From: JABSQH01 sp039194665
Lineage (GTDB): Bacteria > Actinomycetota > Acidimicrobiia > Acidimicrobiales > Ilumatobacteraceae
DNA length: 5,786 nt
Reading direction: 5' to 3'
Assembly: GCA_039194665.1 (NCBI GenBank)
Contig: JBCCVW010000258.1
Span: forward strand, 1-5,786
Positions 1 through 5,786 of this stretch are shown here, in pieces. The notes under the pieces are model-generated. The model saw only the letters and a list, made by a program, of their open reading frames with translations, made no database searches and was not told where the DNA came from. Made by a program: the position numbers and the translations under genes. Each line of letters starts with the position of its first letter. Within the stretch, counting starts at the first letter, position 1.

Positions 1-14
1 CGTACAACTGCACG

Positions 15-692
15 TCAGGCGTCAACCGCCCGAGGGTCGCCCTTGATTCCCGTCAGTTTGGGAGCGACTCGGGTTTTGTAGCGCACGTTGAGCTGCAGCA
101 GTACCGCGGTGAAGGCTTCGATCGCCGTGGCGTTCGACAGCTCGCCGGCGTCGAGCGGCCGACAACCAGGGATATCGGACACGATCGCGGCAACTTCACG
201 CACCGCAGCGGGATCGTCGGCACAGATCAACACGTCGGAATCGATTGGTTCTTCGATGTGGCCGAGTTCGGTCGCTGGCAGATGGTGGAACGCCGCGACG
301 ACACGCGTTTGCGGTACTGCGGCCTGCACGTGGGCGGCCACACTCCCGCGCGGGGGCACGAGCGGCTGGAACTCCTTGTTCACGCGCACCAGCGCGTTGG
401 CCATCGACACGAGGATCTTGCCGGCCAGCGCGCCGGCGTTCTCCTGGGCCGTGCTCGCTGCTGAGTCCCACGGCGTTGCCAAGACGACGAGATCACAGTC
501 GGCCGCTGCGGCGTTGTCGCCGAACGACAACAGTTCCCCCAATTGCGGCCACTTGTCGACCAGGACGTCGCGGGCTTCCATCGCCCGATACTTCGATCGC
601 GAGCCGATCACCGCCGGATAGCCGATGCTGGCGAGTCGGGCAGCCAGTCCACTTCCCGCGGGGCCGGTTCCGCCGAGGATGCCAATGCGCAT
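15..692 (-). CDS. npdG: NADPH-dependent F420 reductase (NADPH:F420 oxidoreductase, Fno/NpdG family)
   Basis: This 225-residue cytosolic enzyme transfers hydride between NADPH and the deazaflavin cofactor F420. In actinobacteria it is generally taken to supply F420H2 to F420-dependent reductases. The protein opens with a Rossmann nucleotide-binding motif, GGTGPAGSG, at residues 7-15. Next comes GSRSK at 30-34, where Ser31 and Arg32 fit the Ser-Arg pair that contacts the NADP 2'-phosphate in the archaeal enzyme. Further family landmarks are ATPW (72-75), AFHHLPA (134-140) and the C-terminal RPLDAGELSNA block (about 178-188), which closely resembles the Archaeoglobus Fno sequence as I remember it. 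The length matches the family (about 210-230). The ATG at 692 is chosen because MRIGILGGTG begins exactly where family members begin. The open frame continues far upstream on this strand, but only as antisense shadow of the neighbours. No clear Shine-Dalgarno sequence precedes the start. The gene is divergent from fabI with a 117-bp gap. Only 14 bases lie beyond its stop, so any downstream operon partner is out of view. Confidence 0.93.
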   Translation of the reverse strand: MRIGILGGTGPAGSGLAARLASIGYPAVIGSRSKYRAMEARDVLVDKWPQLGELLSFGDNAAAADCDLVVLATPWDSAASTAQENAGALAGKILVSMANALVRVNKEFQPLVPPRGSVAAHVQAAVPQTRVVAAFHHLPATELGHIEEPIDSDVLICADDPAAVREVAAIVSDIPGCRPLDAGELSNATAIEAFTAVLLQLNVRYKTRVAPKLTGIKGDPRAVDA

Positions 693-722
693 GCGCGACA
701 GCGTGGCACATCGACTGTCAGC

Positions 723-745
723 GATCGAAGGGCGAGATCGAAGGG
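723..745. repeat. Two copies of a 10-bp direct repeat, GATCGAAGGG
   Basis: GATCGAAGGG occurs exactly at 723-732 and again at 736-745, a 13-bp step, in the middle of the divergent npdG/fabI spacer. The repeat itself is read directly from the sequence. A role as paired binding sites for a regulator is speculation. The 13-bp step is not a whole number of helical turns, and the sequence is made of GATCG/GAAGG words that are common in this genome's composition. Confidence 0.4.
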
Positions 746-796
746 GCCGACCGAGCGGCGCCGGCCAAAGGCGACCGGGTGGTGGACTGACTGGCC

Positions 797-802
797 TACG
801 GT
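797..802 (+). promoter_or_regulatory. Candidate -10 hexamer TACGGT for a leaderless fabI transcript
   Basis: TACGGT fits the actinobacterial -10 consensus TANNNT. It ends 7 bases before the A of the fabI ATG, which would place transcription start at or next to the start codon. Together with the absence of a Shine-Dalgarno sequence before fabI, this matches the geometry of leaderless promoters described in mycobacteria. No good -35 element lies at the usual spacing, and a four-position match can arise by chance. Confidence 0.35.
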
Positions 803-809
803 CTGGCTC

Positions 810-1580
810 ATGGGACTGCTCGACGGCAAGAAGATCGTGATCACCGGGGTGCTGACCGACAGCTCGCTGGCCTTTGGTGTGGCGCGCCTGGCAATCGAGG
901 AAGGCGCCGAGGTTGCGCTCACCGGAGCCGGTCGAGGCTTGCGGCTCACCGAACGCACGGCGCGCAAGCTCCCCGCCGACGACATCGCCGTGTTTGAGCT
1001 GGACGTCACCGAGCCCACCCACGGCATCGCCGTGCGCGATGCGCTCGCCGAGCAATGGGGGCGTGTCGACGGCGTACTGCACGCCATCGGGTTCGCCCCA
1101 GAAGTGTGTTTGGGTGACGACTTCCTGGCGGCCGAGTGGGACGACGTGGCCACTGCGCTGCACATCTCGACGTACTCCTTGAAGGCGCTCGCCGACGCCT
1201 TCGTGCCGTTGATGAGCGAGGGCGGCGCCTTCGTCGGCCTCGACTTCGACAACCAGCAGGCGTGGCCGGCGTACAACTGGATGGGCGTCGCCAAGTCGGC
1301 GCTCCAGAGCGTGTCGCGGTATCTCGCGAAGGACCTTGGCCCGCAGGGCATCCGCTCGAACCTCGTCGCCGCCGGACCGATCAAAACGGTGGCAGCCCGC
1401 TCGATCCCTGGGTTCGCCAAGTTCGAGGACGTCTGGGATGAGCGTGCGCCACTCGGCTGGGAAGTCACCGATTCCGAGCCGGTCGCTCGGGCCTGTGTGG
1501 TGTTGCTTTCCGACTGGTTGCCCGCCACGACCGGCGAGATCGTCCACGTCGACGGCGGCTACCACGCAATCGGCGCCTAA
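810..1580 (+). CDS. fabI: Enoyl-[acyl-carrier-protein] reductase (NADH), FabI/InhA type
   Basis: This 256-residue cytosolic short-chain dehydrogenase/reductase carries out the last step of each type II fatty acid elongation cycle, reducing trans-2-enoyl-ACP with NADH. The start MGLLDGKKI matches the InhA N-terminus. The cofactor loop ITGVLTDSSLAFGVA spans 11-25. The HAIGFAP segment (91-97) lines the nicotinamide site. The catalytic residues are Phe146, Tyr155 and Lys162, within DFD and PAYNWMGVAKSAL, matching InhA Phe149/Tyr158/Lys165 with a constant offset of three. SNLVAAGPIKT follows, and LLSDWLPATTGEIVHVDGG closes the fold, again very InhA-like. The loop between AAGPIKT and RAPLGW is about ten residues shorter than in InhA (269 residues) and equals the length in E. 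coli FabI. Position 92 is Ala where InhA has Ser94. Unlike the mycobacterial mabA-inhA operon, no ketoacyl reductase gene lies directly upstream; instead npdG diverges from it. The 129-bp gap to the next gene argues against cotranscription. Confidence 0.96.
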   Translation: MGLLDGKKIVITGVLTDSSLAFGVARLAIEEGAEVALTGAGRGLRLTERTARKLPADDIAVFELDVTEPTHGIAVRDALAEQWGRVDGVLHAIGFAPEVCLGDDFLAAEWDDVATALHISTYSLKALADAFVPLMSEGGAFVGLDFDNQQAWPAYNWMGVAKSALQSVSRYLAKDLGPQGIRSNLVAAGPIKTVAARSIPGFAKFEDVWDERAPLGWEVTDSEPVARACVVLLSDWLPATTGEIVHVDGGYHAIGA

Positions 1581-1645
1581 CGCTCGTTCCAGGTTTCGGG
1601 TTGCACACAGGTTCGTCGAGGGCCACGCACAGCTCCCTTCATCGA

Positions 1646-1673
1646 GACTGGAGTTCCAGCAATACTCCATGTC
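1646..1673. repeat. Imperfect inverted repeat upstream of the secreted-protein gene
   Basis: TGGAGT (1649-1654) and ACTCCA (1664-1669) are perfectly complementary arms around a 9-base loop. The pairing extends to GAC (1646-1648) with GTC (1671-1673) if T1670 is bulged. The shorter near-palindrome CTGGAGTTCCAG (1648-1659) is nested inside. It lies about 37 bases before the next start codon and covers the best candidate -10, which would suit an operator. It could equally be a weak RNA hairpin ending the fabI transcript, although no U-tract follows. Confidence 0.4.
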
Positions 1674-1699
1674 TAGAAAGACCGGTGATCTCGCCGGCC

Positions 1700-1704
1700 G
1701 AAGG
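1700..1704 (+). promoter_or_regulatory. Ribosome binding site GAAGG for the large secreted-protein gene
   Basis: GAAGG, within GAAGGGA, lies five bases before the ATG at 1710. It is the only purine-rich stretch near this start and supports choosing this ATG. The signal peptide immediately downstream supports the same choice. Confidence 0.5.
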
Positions 1705-1709
1705 GATCC

Positions 1710-1805
1710 ATGGGCGCAGCCCACCGAACCAGCACTCGCACACTCACCGGAGCGGTCGCCGCCGCCACCCTCTGCTTCGGCTTGCTTCCCGTCGTCGCCC
1801 ATGCG
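1710..1805 (+). other. Signal peptide region of the large secreted protein (residues 1-32)
   Basis: The n-region carries positive charge (His5, Arg6, Arg10). It is followed by a hydrophobic core from about Leu12 to Val29 and an AHA motif at 30-32 before ADDD. A cut after Ala32 (AHA|AD) fits signal peptidase I; a cut after Ala33 is nearly as good. Cys22 is preceded by Leu and not Gly/Ala/Ser, so this is not a lipoprotein signal. There is no twin-arginine pair, so Sec export is expected. Confidence 0.85.
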
Positions 1806-4800
1806 GCCGACGATGACGTCCGCATCCTCGGTACCGACGACCCGACGCTCACCTACGACGCCCCCGGCGTGCAGCGCAAGTACATCCTGACGATCGTCGA
1901 CGACCCGATGCGAGTGGTCGCCGAGTCGGAGTGGACCACCGACCCCGCGTGGACCGCGCCGAGCGGACTCGTCGAGGCCGGAGCGCAGTACGACGGGTAC
2001 GTGCTCGTCGACCCCGGTGTCAGCGGTGGCCTGGAGCAGTATCCGCGCACCGATGAGGACGGCACCTTTGACGGGACCTACCTCTACCGGGCGCCGGTTG
2101 CGTTCGACACGACCGTGGCTGCCGGACCCACCCGCGTGCAGATTCCGGCTGGGAGCAGCCAGCTCACCGCAAGCGGTGAACTCGTCTCGATCGTCGATAC
2201 CGGGCTGAGCGGCGCGGCCGACGAGCACCAGATGTCCCTTGCCAACAACGGGTTGCGCGCCCGCTTCTGGCCGCACTTCGCCGACGAACGAGTGGAGGAT
2301 GAGGAGCACTCGCATCTGCTGTCCGACGGCACGATGCCGATGGCCAGCCCGCAGTGGGGCATCGCGCCCACGGTGACCGAAGGCGACCGCAAGTTCTGGA
2401 TCGTTCGCTCGACCCCAGACGGCTGGGGACCGGAGGGCCCACCAGAGGATCCGTTCGACTACGTCGGCGGAATGATGATGATCGGCTTCGAGGGCATGGG
2501 CTGGGCGATCGTCGAGTTCGGTCGCGAGCTCGGTCTGAACATCGGCTACGCCGGCTGTGAGGCCGTGAGCTGGCTCGGCAACAAGCTGTTCGGCACCAAG
2601 AAGATGAACTGCGGGAACGACCTCAATCGCGACCACGAGCTCGAGTTCGACGTGATGGTCGACTTCGAGTACCTCGACGACGGCGGCCACGTGCTGTTCA
2701 ACACCACCGGCACCGCCGTCGAGTCAGCCGGCGAGTACATCGTCGGCACCGCCACGTCGAGCGGCGACGGCTTCGAGCACGACTGGTCCGAGGAGATGGT
2801 CGGCAACTTCCCGTTGCTCAGCGCCTATTCGACCAAGATGCTCGGCTACCTCGAAGTCGACCCCGACCACCCCCTGGTGGACGACGATGGCACGATCGAG
2901 CTGACCTTCGGCGTACAGGGGCCGGCGGGGGCGCAGGCCTACCTGCACGACGTTGGGGCGAGCGATCTCGACCCTGGCGAGCGGGTCACCCTCGGTGGCG
3001 CGGATGCGATGGCCGCCGCGGCGCTCGAGGCGTCAGCGACGGCCGCCACCTGGTCGATCCACCCGAGCGAGTTCGCCCTGCACCCGGGCGAAACCGTGCG
3101 TTCACGTGACGCTCGCCTGTATCGGGCGGGCGTCGGCCAATTCGAAGAGCAGATCAACGCGCTCGCCGAAGAACTCGGGCACAAGATTCTCGACACGCCT
3201 GCGATGGGCGCTCCCGACTTCGGCGAGCCGGTGCGTTTCAACGCCGGCGAGCCGTATCCCCTGACGATGCTCGCCTGGGCGGCCTTCAATCCAGGCTCTG
3301 TCGGCCTGTACTACCAGACCGACGACGACGGCGGCTACGCCCCGGTGCCACTCGAGTGGTTGACCCCCGCCGCCCCAGGAACGCTCGGCTTCAACGAGCC
3401 GGCGATCGCCGACGGACAACTCGAGTTGCTCGACGATACGGTCGACTACGCCCTGTCTGCTGACGGGAGCCGCTTTGCTGAGCTCACCGCCGAGGGCCTG
3501 AGCACTGCGCGCGTGCTGCCCAACATGGAGCTCGACCGCGCGGCCCCGATCACTGCCGGCGGCGCCCGCCTTGGCACGATCACGTACTCCGACATCGACG
3601 CCGACACCCAGTTCCCGAACTATGTCGGCCTCGACAAGCGGGTGGCCGTCGACGGCACCGGAACCACGGTCGTGGCCTCTGCTGACACGCTCGACGGCTC
3701 GCTGAACGCTGAGGTCGTCGTGGCATCGATCCCCAACCCCGGCGTGCCATTCGACGATGAGCACGCGACCGTGACGATGCTCAGCGAGGTTCTCGCCGAT
3801 GCGGACGCGGCTCCGCTGCGCACCCAGGACGGCACCCTCGCCTCCCGTCACGTCGCGATCACCGCCGACGGCAACCACGTGGCGGTCAGCGAGTTGTGGC
3901 TGAGCGACCCTGAATTCGGCAACATGCGGGCACTCCCGGCGAACACCGATAGCCGCATCCTGCTGTTCGCTCACGGACCCGATGGCTGGCAATTGCAGAG
4001 CGAACTGCAACCGACCGGCATGGTCGATCTCGACGGTGCGGTCGCCGCAACGACCGTCGATGCGGCTCACCTGTGGGTCGCCGTCGAGGAGTCGACCGCC
4101 GTCCTCAAGATCGACGCATCGACCGGCGCCACGCTGGCCGTGTTCGACACGGCGATCGAGACCGCTGCAATGGTCACCGACGGCGTCGACCTCGTCGTGG
4201 TCGACAACGCCGGCAACGCCGCCGTCCTCGACGTGGACACGGGCACGATGCAGCGCACGCTCGACCTCGATCTGGTGACCAACCCCAGCGACCTTGCGCT
4301 GATTGGCGACGAGCTGTTCGTGACCAACGCCGGCAACGGCGCCCACTCGGTCCCGCTGCTCGTGACCTTCGATGTCGACTCGGGCGCAGTGCGCAGCGTC
4401 GCTTCGCCCAACGCGTCTGACCACACCCGCAATGGCAACGCTCCCGACATCGTCGTCGACGACCTGCGCTACGTGTGGGTGTCGAGCCCTGCGCTGGGCA
4501 CCGTCGTGCGGTACGACCCGGTCGACGGTTCGACCGAGGAGGCGACGTACTCGACGACGATCAGCGGTCTCGCTTTCGACGGCGACGACATTCTGGTGGT
4601 CAACGACGATGTCGTCTCGTATCCCGTGGACGACCCCGTCGGCGGACCGGTCGATCAGTGGTACCGCGCCGACCTGGCGTTCGCCATCGACGCCGACACC
4701 ATGGAGCGCACCGACCCACTCGGGGTCCGCTCGGCCGTGCCATTCACGTCGATGGAGGCCTTCACCGCCGATCCGATCGGCGCAGCCGGCTATGCCGTGA

Positions 4801-5759
4801 TGCGCATCGACGACACGCCGACCGGACTTCGCCTCGTCGTGCTCGACACGACCGAGACGTTGGGCAGCCTGCGCGACGACAGCCAGTGGTTCGACATGGA
4901 CACGATGCCGCTGATCACCGGTCGCTCGATCGCCTACGAACTCGACCTCGGCAGCGCAGCAGCGATCGACTCGCTCGATCTCGTCGACGGTCAAGTGTGG
5001 ATCGGCAGCGGCACGTCACTACGGGCTGAGCAGCCGATGCCGTGGGCCATCGACAACGGGCTGCAGGGCCTCGGTCTCGCGCCGGACGCATTCGCCGCCT
5101 CGATCGACATTGCCCCGTCGCCCAACGGGGTGCGCATCGCCACGACCACGCAGGGCGGCATCGCCGTCTACGAGTTCGCCGGCGACCACGTCGCCAAGTC
5201 GTTGGCCATGCGGACGTACAACACGAGCGTGCTCGGCCACCAGAGCACGCTGGCGTTCACCGACGACGGCAGCCTGTTGCTGCACAGCGATCCCGGCAAT
5301 GCCAACGGCGGAGGAGCGGGCGGCGTACGCGCCCCTGGTCAGCTCGCTGGGTACCGCGACATGGGCGGCTACTGGGACGAAGACTTCGTGATCGTGGCGC
5401 CGTTCGACGAGACGGACCACCGTGCCCAACCGTTCGGCGGCAAGATCGACGTGAACGGTCGCTTCCTGACCGTGGCCGGCCGCAATCACAACGGCGACGG
5501 TGCCGACGTGTGGCTCTTCCGAGACCCGTACGGCGATTGGCGCTCACTGCGCACGTGGAACCCGCTACAGCACCCCAACGACCTGCTCGACGACCCGGGT
5601 ACCGGCAGCTTGGTGAACACCGCCGGCGGCCGATTCTGGTCGCAGCCGTTGGCCCTCACCGGCCACCGCAGCACCACCACCAGTGGTTGGGGCACCGCGC
5701 TGTACGAACAGGACACCGAGCACATCGAAGCGATCGTCCGCTACACGAGGTTCAGCTGA
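1710..5759 (+). CDS. Large secreted protein of unknown function with C-terminal beta-propeller-like repeats
   Basis: I do not recognise this 1349-residue protein as a named family. It begins with a Sec-type signal peptide (about residues 1-32) and has no lipobox, so the mature protein is probably released or held at the cell surface. Residues 33-450 are Asp-rich and beta-strand-like, interrupted by a Gly/Met-rich, fairly hydrophobic stretch (251-294) next to Cys283 and Cys301, the only cysteines of the mature chain. A probable amphipathic helix lies around 475-495. Residues about 776-1002 hold strand-turn repeats near 40 residues, of the form VTDGVDLVVVDNAGN-AAVLDVDTG, like YVTN/NHL/PQQ-type propeller blades. 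Similar but more divergent units recur at 1088-1106, 1128-1158, 1179-1202 and 1245-1280. I see no catalytic motif, LPXTG, PEP-CTERM or C-terminal membrane anchor. The chain is strongly acidic. The 129-bp gap from fabI suggests a separate transcript. The coding region and secretion are secure; the propeller assignment is moderately supported; the function is unknown. Confidence 0.9.
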   Translation: MGAAHRTSTRTLTGAVAAATLCFGLLPVVAHAADDDVRILGTDDPTLTYDAPGVQRKYILTIVDDPMRVVAESEWTTDPAWTAPSGLVEAGAQYDGYVLVDPGVSGGLEQYPRTDEDGTFDGTYLYRAPVAFDTTVAAGPTRVQIPAGSSQLTASGELVSIVDTGLSGAADEHQMSLANNGLRARFWPHFADERVEDEEHSHLLSDGTMPMASPQWGIAPTVTEGDRKFWIVRSTPDGWGPEGPPEDPFDYVGGMMMIGFEGMGWAIVEFGRELGLNIGYAGCEAVSWLGNKLFGTKKMNCGNDLNRDHELEFDVMVDFEYLDDGGHVLFNTTGTAVESAGEYIVGTATSSGDGFEHDWSEEMVGNFPLLSAYSTKMLGYLEVDPDHPLVDDDGTIELTFGVQGPAGAQAYLHDVGASDLDPGERVTLGGADAMAAAALEASATAATWSIHPSEFALHPGETVRSRDARLYRAGVGQFEEQINALAEELGHKILDTPAMGAPDFGEPVRFNAGEPYPLTMLAWAAFNPGSVGLYYQTDDDGGYAPVPLEWLTPAAPGTLGFNEPAIADGQLELLDDTVDYALSADGSRFAELTAEGLSTARVLPNMELDRAAPITAGGARLGTITYSDIDADTQFPNYVGLDKRVAVDGTGTTVVASADTLDGSLNAEVVVASIPNPGVPFDDEHATVTMLSEVLADADAAPLRTQDGTLASRHVAITADGNHVAVSELWLSDPEFGNMRALPANTDSRILLFAHGPDGWQLQSELQPTGMVDLDGAVAATTVDAAHLWVAVEESTAVLKIDASTGATLAVFDTAIETAAMVTDGVDLVVVDNAGNAAVLDVDTGTMQRTLDLDLVTNPSDLALIGDELFVTNAGNGAHSVPLLVTFDVDSGAVRSVASPNASDHTRNGNAPDIVVDDLRYVWVSSPALGTVVRYDPVDGSTEEATYSTTISGLAFDGDDILVVNDDVVSYPVDDPVGGPVDQWYRADLAFAIDADTMERTDPLGVRSAVPFTSMEAFTADPIGAAGYAVMRIDDTPTGLRLVVLDTTETLGSLRDDSQWFDMDTMPLITGRSIAYELDLGSAAAIDSLDLVDGQVWIGSGTSLRAEQPMPWAIDNGLQGLGLAPDAFAASIDIAPSPNGVRIATTTQGGIAVYEFAGDHVAKSLAMRTYNTSVLGHQSTLAFTDDGSLLLHSDPGNANGGGAGGVRAPGQLAGYRDMGGYWDEDFVIVAPFDETDHRAQPFGGKIDVNGRFLTVAGRNHNGDGADVWLFRDPYGDWRSLRTWNPLQHPNDLLDDPGTGSLVNTAGGRFWSQPLALTGHRSTTTSGWGTALYEQDTEHIEAIVRYTRFS
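2460..2612 (+). other. Hydrophobic Gly/Met-rich segment ending in a two-cysteine loop (residues 251-301)
   Basis: Residues 251-294 contain GGMMMIGF, GMGWAIVEF and further helix-prone, weakly charged sequence unlike the Asp-rich surroundings. Cys283 and Cys301 bracket a 17-residue loop (EAVSWLGNKLFGTKKMN). As the only two cysteines of an exported protein, they are good candidates for a disulfide. Glu261, Glu269 and Arg272 make a transmembrane helix unlikely; an amphipathic helical hairpin is a more cautious reading. Confidence 0.45.
4035..4715 (+). other. Beta-propeller-like repeat region of the large secreted protein (residues 776-1002)
   Basis: At least five units share the plan hydrophobic strand, turn, second strand ending in (D/V)xDxxTG-type loop. 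Their core strands are LWVAVEE (788-794), LVVVDNAGN (828-836), LFVTNAGN (869-876), VWVSSP (922-927) and ILVVNDD (961-967). DNAGN and TNAGN are exactly 40 residues apart, and LFVTN resembles the YVTN signature of surface propellers. These folds usually bind partners or act as scaffolds, and some are enzymes; nothing here decides between these. Confidence 0.6.
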
Positions 5760-5761
5760 CG

Positions 5762-5786
5762 ATGCACGCCCACCACGAGCCGCTCA
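5762..5786 (+). CDS. Possible first codons of a downstream gene, cut by the window end
   Basis: An ATG two bases after the preceding stop opens a frame reading MHAHHEPL to the edge. GAGG at 5747-5750 is 11 bases upstream, rather far for a ribosome binding site. With only eight codons visible, this could equally be non-coding sequence or the tail region of a converging gene, so it is noted only as a possibility. Confidence 0.2.

Larger units (their letters stand above)
693..809. promoter_or_regulatory. Divergent intergenic region between npdG and fabI
   Basis: These 117 bases separate two genes transcribed away from each other, so they must hold both promoters unless one gene is read from within its neighbour. 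It contains a 10-bp direct repeat (723-745) and a TANNNT hexamer close to the fabI start. There is also a weak 5-bp inverted repeat (GACAG at 697-701, CTGTC at 715-719). I see no convincing -35/-10 pair for npdG on the minus strand and no purine-rich ribosome binding site for either gene. The promoter assignment is inference from gene arrangement. Confidence 0.5.
1581..1709. promoter_or_regulatory. Spacer between fabI and the large secreted-protein gene
   Basis: These 129 bases probably hold the end of the fabI transcript and the promoter of the downstream gene. AATACT at 1661-1666 is a four-of-six match to a -10 box. With a 17-base spacer it is preceded only by TTCATC (1638-1643), a poor -35 element. 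No hairpin followed by a T-run is visible, so no intrinsic terminator for fabI can be called. An imperfect inverted repeat (1646-1673) overlaps the candidate -10. Confidence 0.35.

Noticed and set aside
697..719. Inverted repeat GACAG...CTGTC near the npdG start
   Set aside because: The arms are only 5 bp with a 13-base loop and do not extend. This is expected by chance in a region of this size.
543..809. In-frame upstream extension of fabI
   Set aside because: It overlaps npdG on the opposite strand and adds unrelated Arg/Ser-rich sequence before MGLLDGKKI, which aligns with the true N-terminus of FabI/InhA.
1768..1779. Cys22 in the signal peptide as a possible lipoprotein attachment site
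   Set aside because: The preceding residues are Ala-Thr-Leu; Leu at -1 does not fit a lipobox. A good signal peptidase I site follows at 30-32.
693..2690. Minus-strand open frame continuing about 2 kb upstream of npdG, antisense to fabI and the start of the secreted-protein gene
   Set aside because: The recognisable npdG protein starts at 692. The upstream translation is Arg/Gly/Val/His-rich with no domain, as expected from the mirror frame of GC-rich coding DNA.
4073..4420. Arg-rich plus-strand frames inside the propeller region
   Set aside because: They are frame-shifted readings of Asp/Val-rich codons (GAC/GTC) giving poly-Arg-like sequence. There is no start signal or domain.
3102..4994. 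630-codon minus-strand open frame inside the secreted-protein gene
   Set aside because: It is entirely antisense to a well-supported gene. Its translation is low-complexity Val/Asp/Arg/Gly-rich with no motif, the typical GC-rich antisense shadow.

Overview
The window is GC-rich throughout. It carries an F420-linked NADPH oxidoreductase and an enoyl-ACP reductase of the actinobacterial InhA type. That combination points to a high-GC actinomycetote. An acidimicrobial lineage (Ilumatobacter-like aquatic bacteria) is my best guess from the look of the proteins, but this is recall-based inference and not a placement.

Layout: a complete minus-strand gene at 15-692 encodes NADPH:F420 oxidoreductase (npdG/fno). 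It is followed by a 117-bp divergent intergenic region (693-809) with a 10-bp direct repeat and a -10 hexamer placed as expected for a leaderless fabI transcript. A complete plus-strand gene at 810-1580 encodes an NADH-dependent enoyl-ACP reductase (FabI/InhA). A 129-bp spacer (1581-1709) holds an imperfect inverted repeat and a short Shine-Dalgarno-like sequence. A single long gene at 1710-5759 then encodes a 1349-residue secreted protein of unknown function. It has an N-terminal signal peptide, an unrecognised beta-rich N-terminal half containing the only two cysteines of the mature protein, and a C-terminal half with about 40-residue beta-propeller-like (YVTN/NHL/PQQ-like) repeats. The last 25 bases may be the first codons of another gene, but this cannot be settled.

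How they fit together: npdG and fabI are both housekeeping redox enzymes, one moving hydride between NADPH and cofactor F420, the other carrying out the last reductive step of type II fatty acid elongation. They are divergent neighbours and could share regulation, but nothing shows a common pathway. The secreted protein appears to be an independent transcription unit. I see no mobile element, CRISPR array, RNA gene or phage signature. I find no convincing evidence of a new multi-gene system. The least explained item is the large secreted propeller protein, and the FabI has a notable mix of InhA-like core and short substrate loop.
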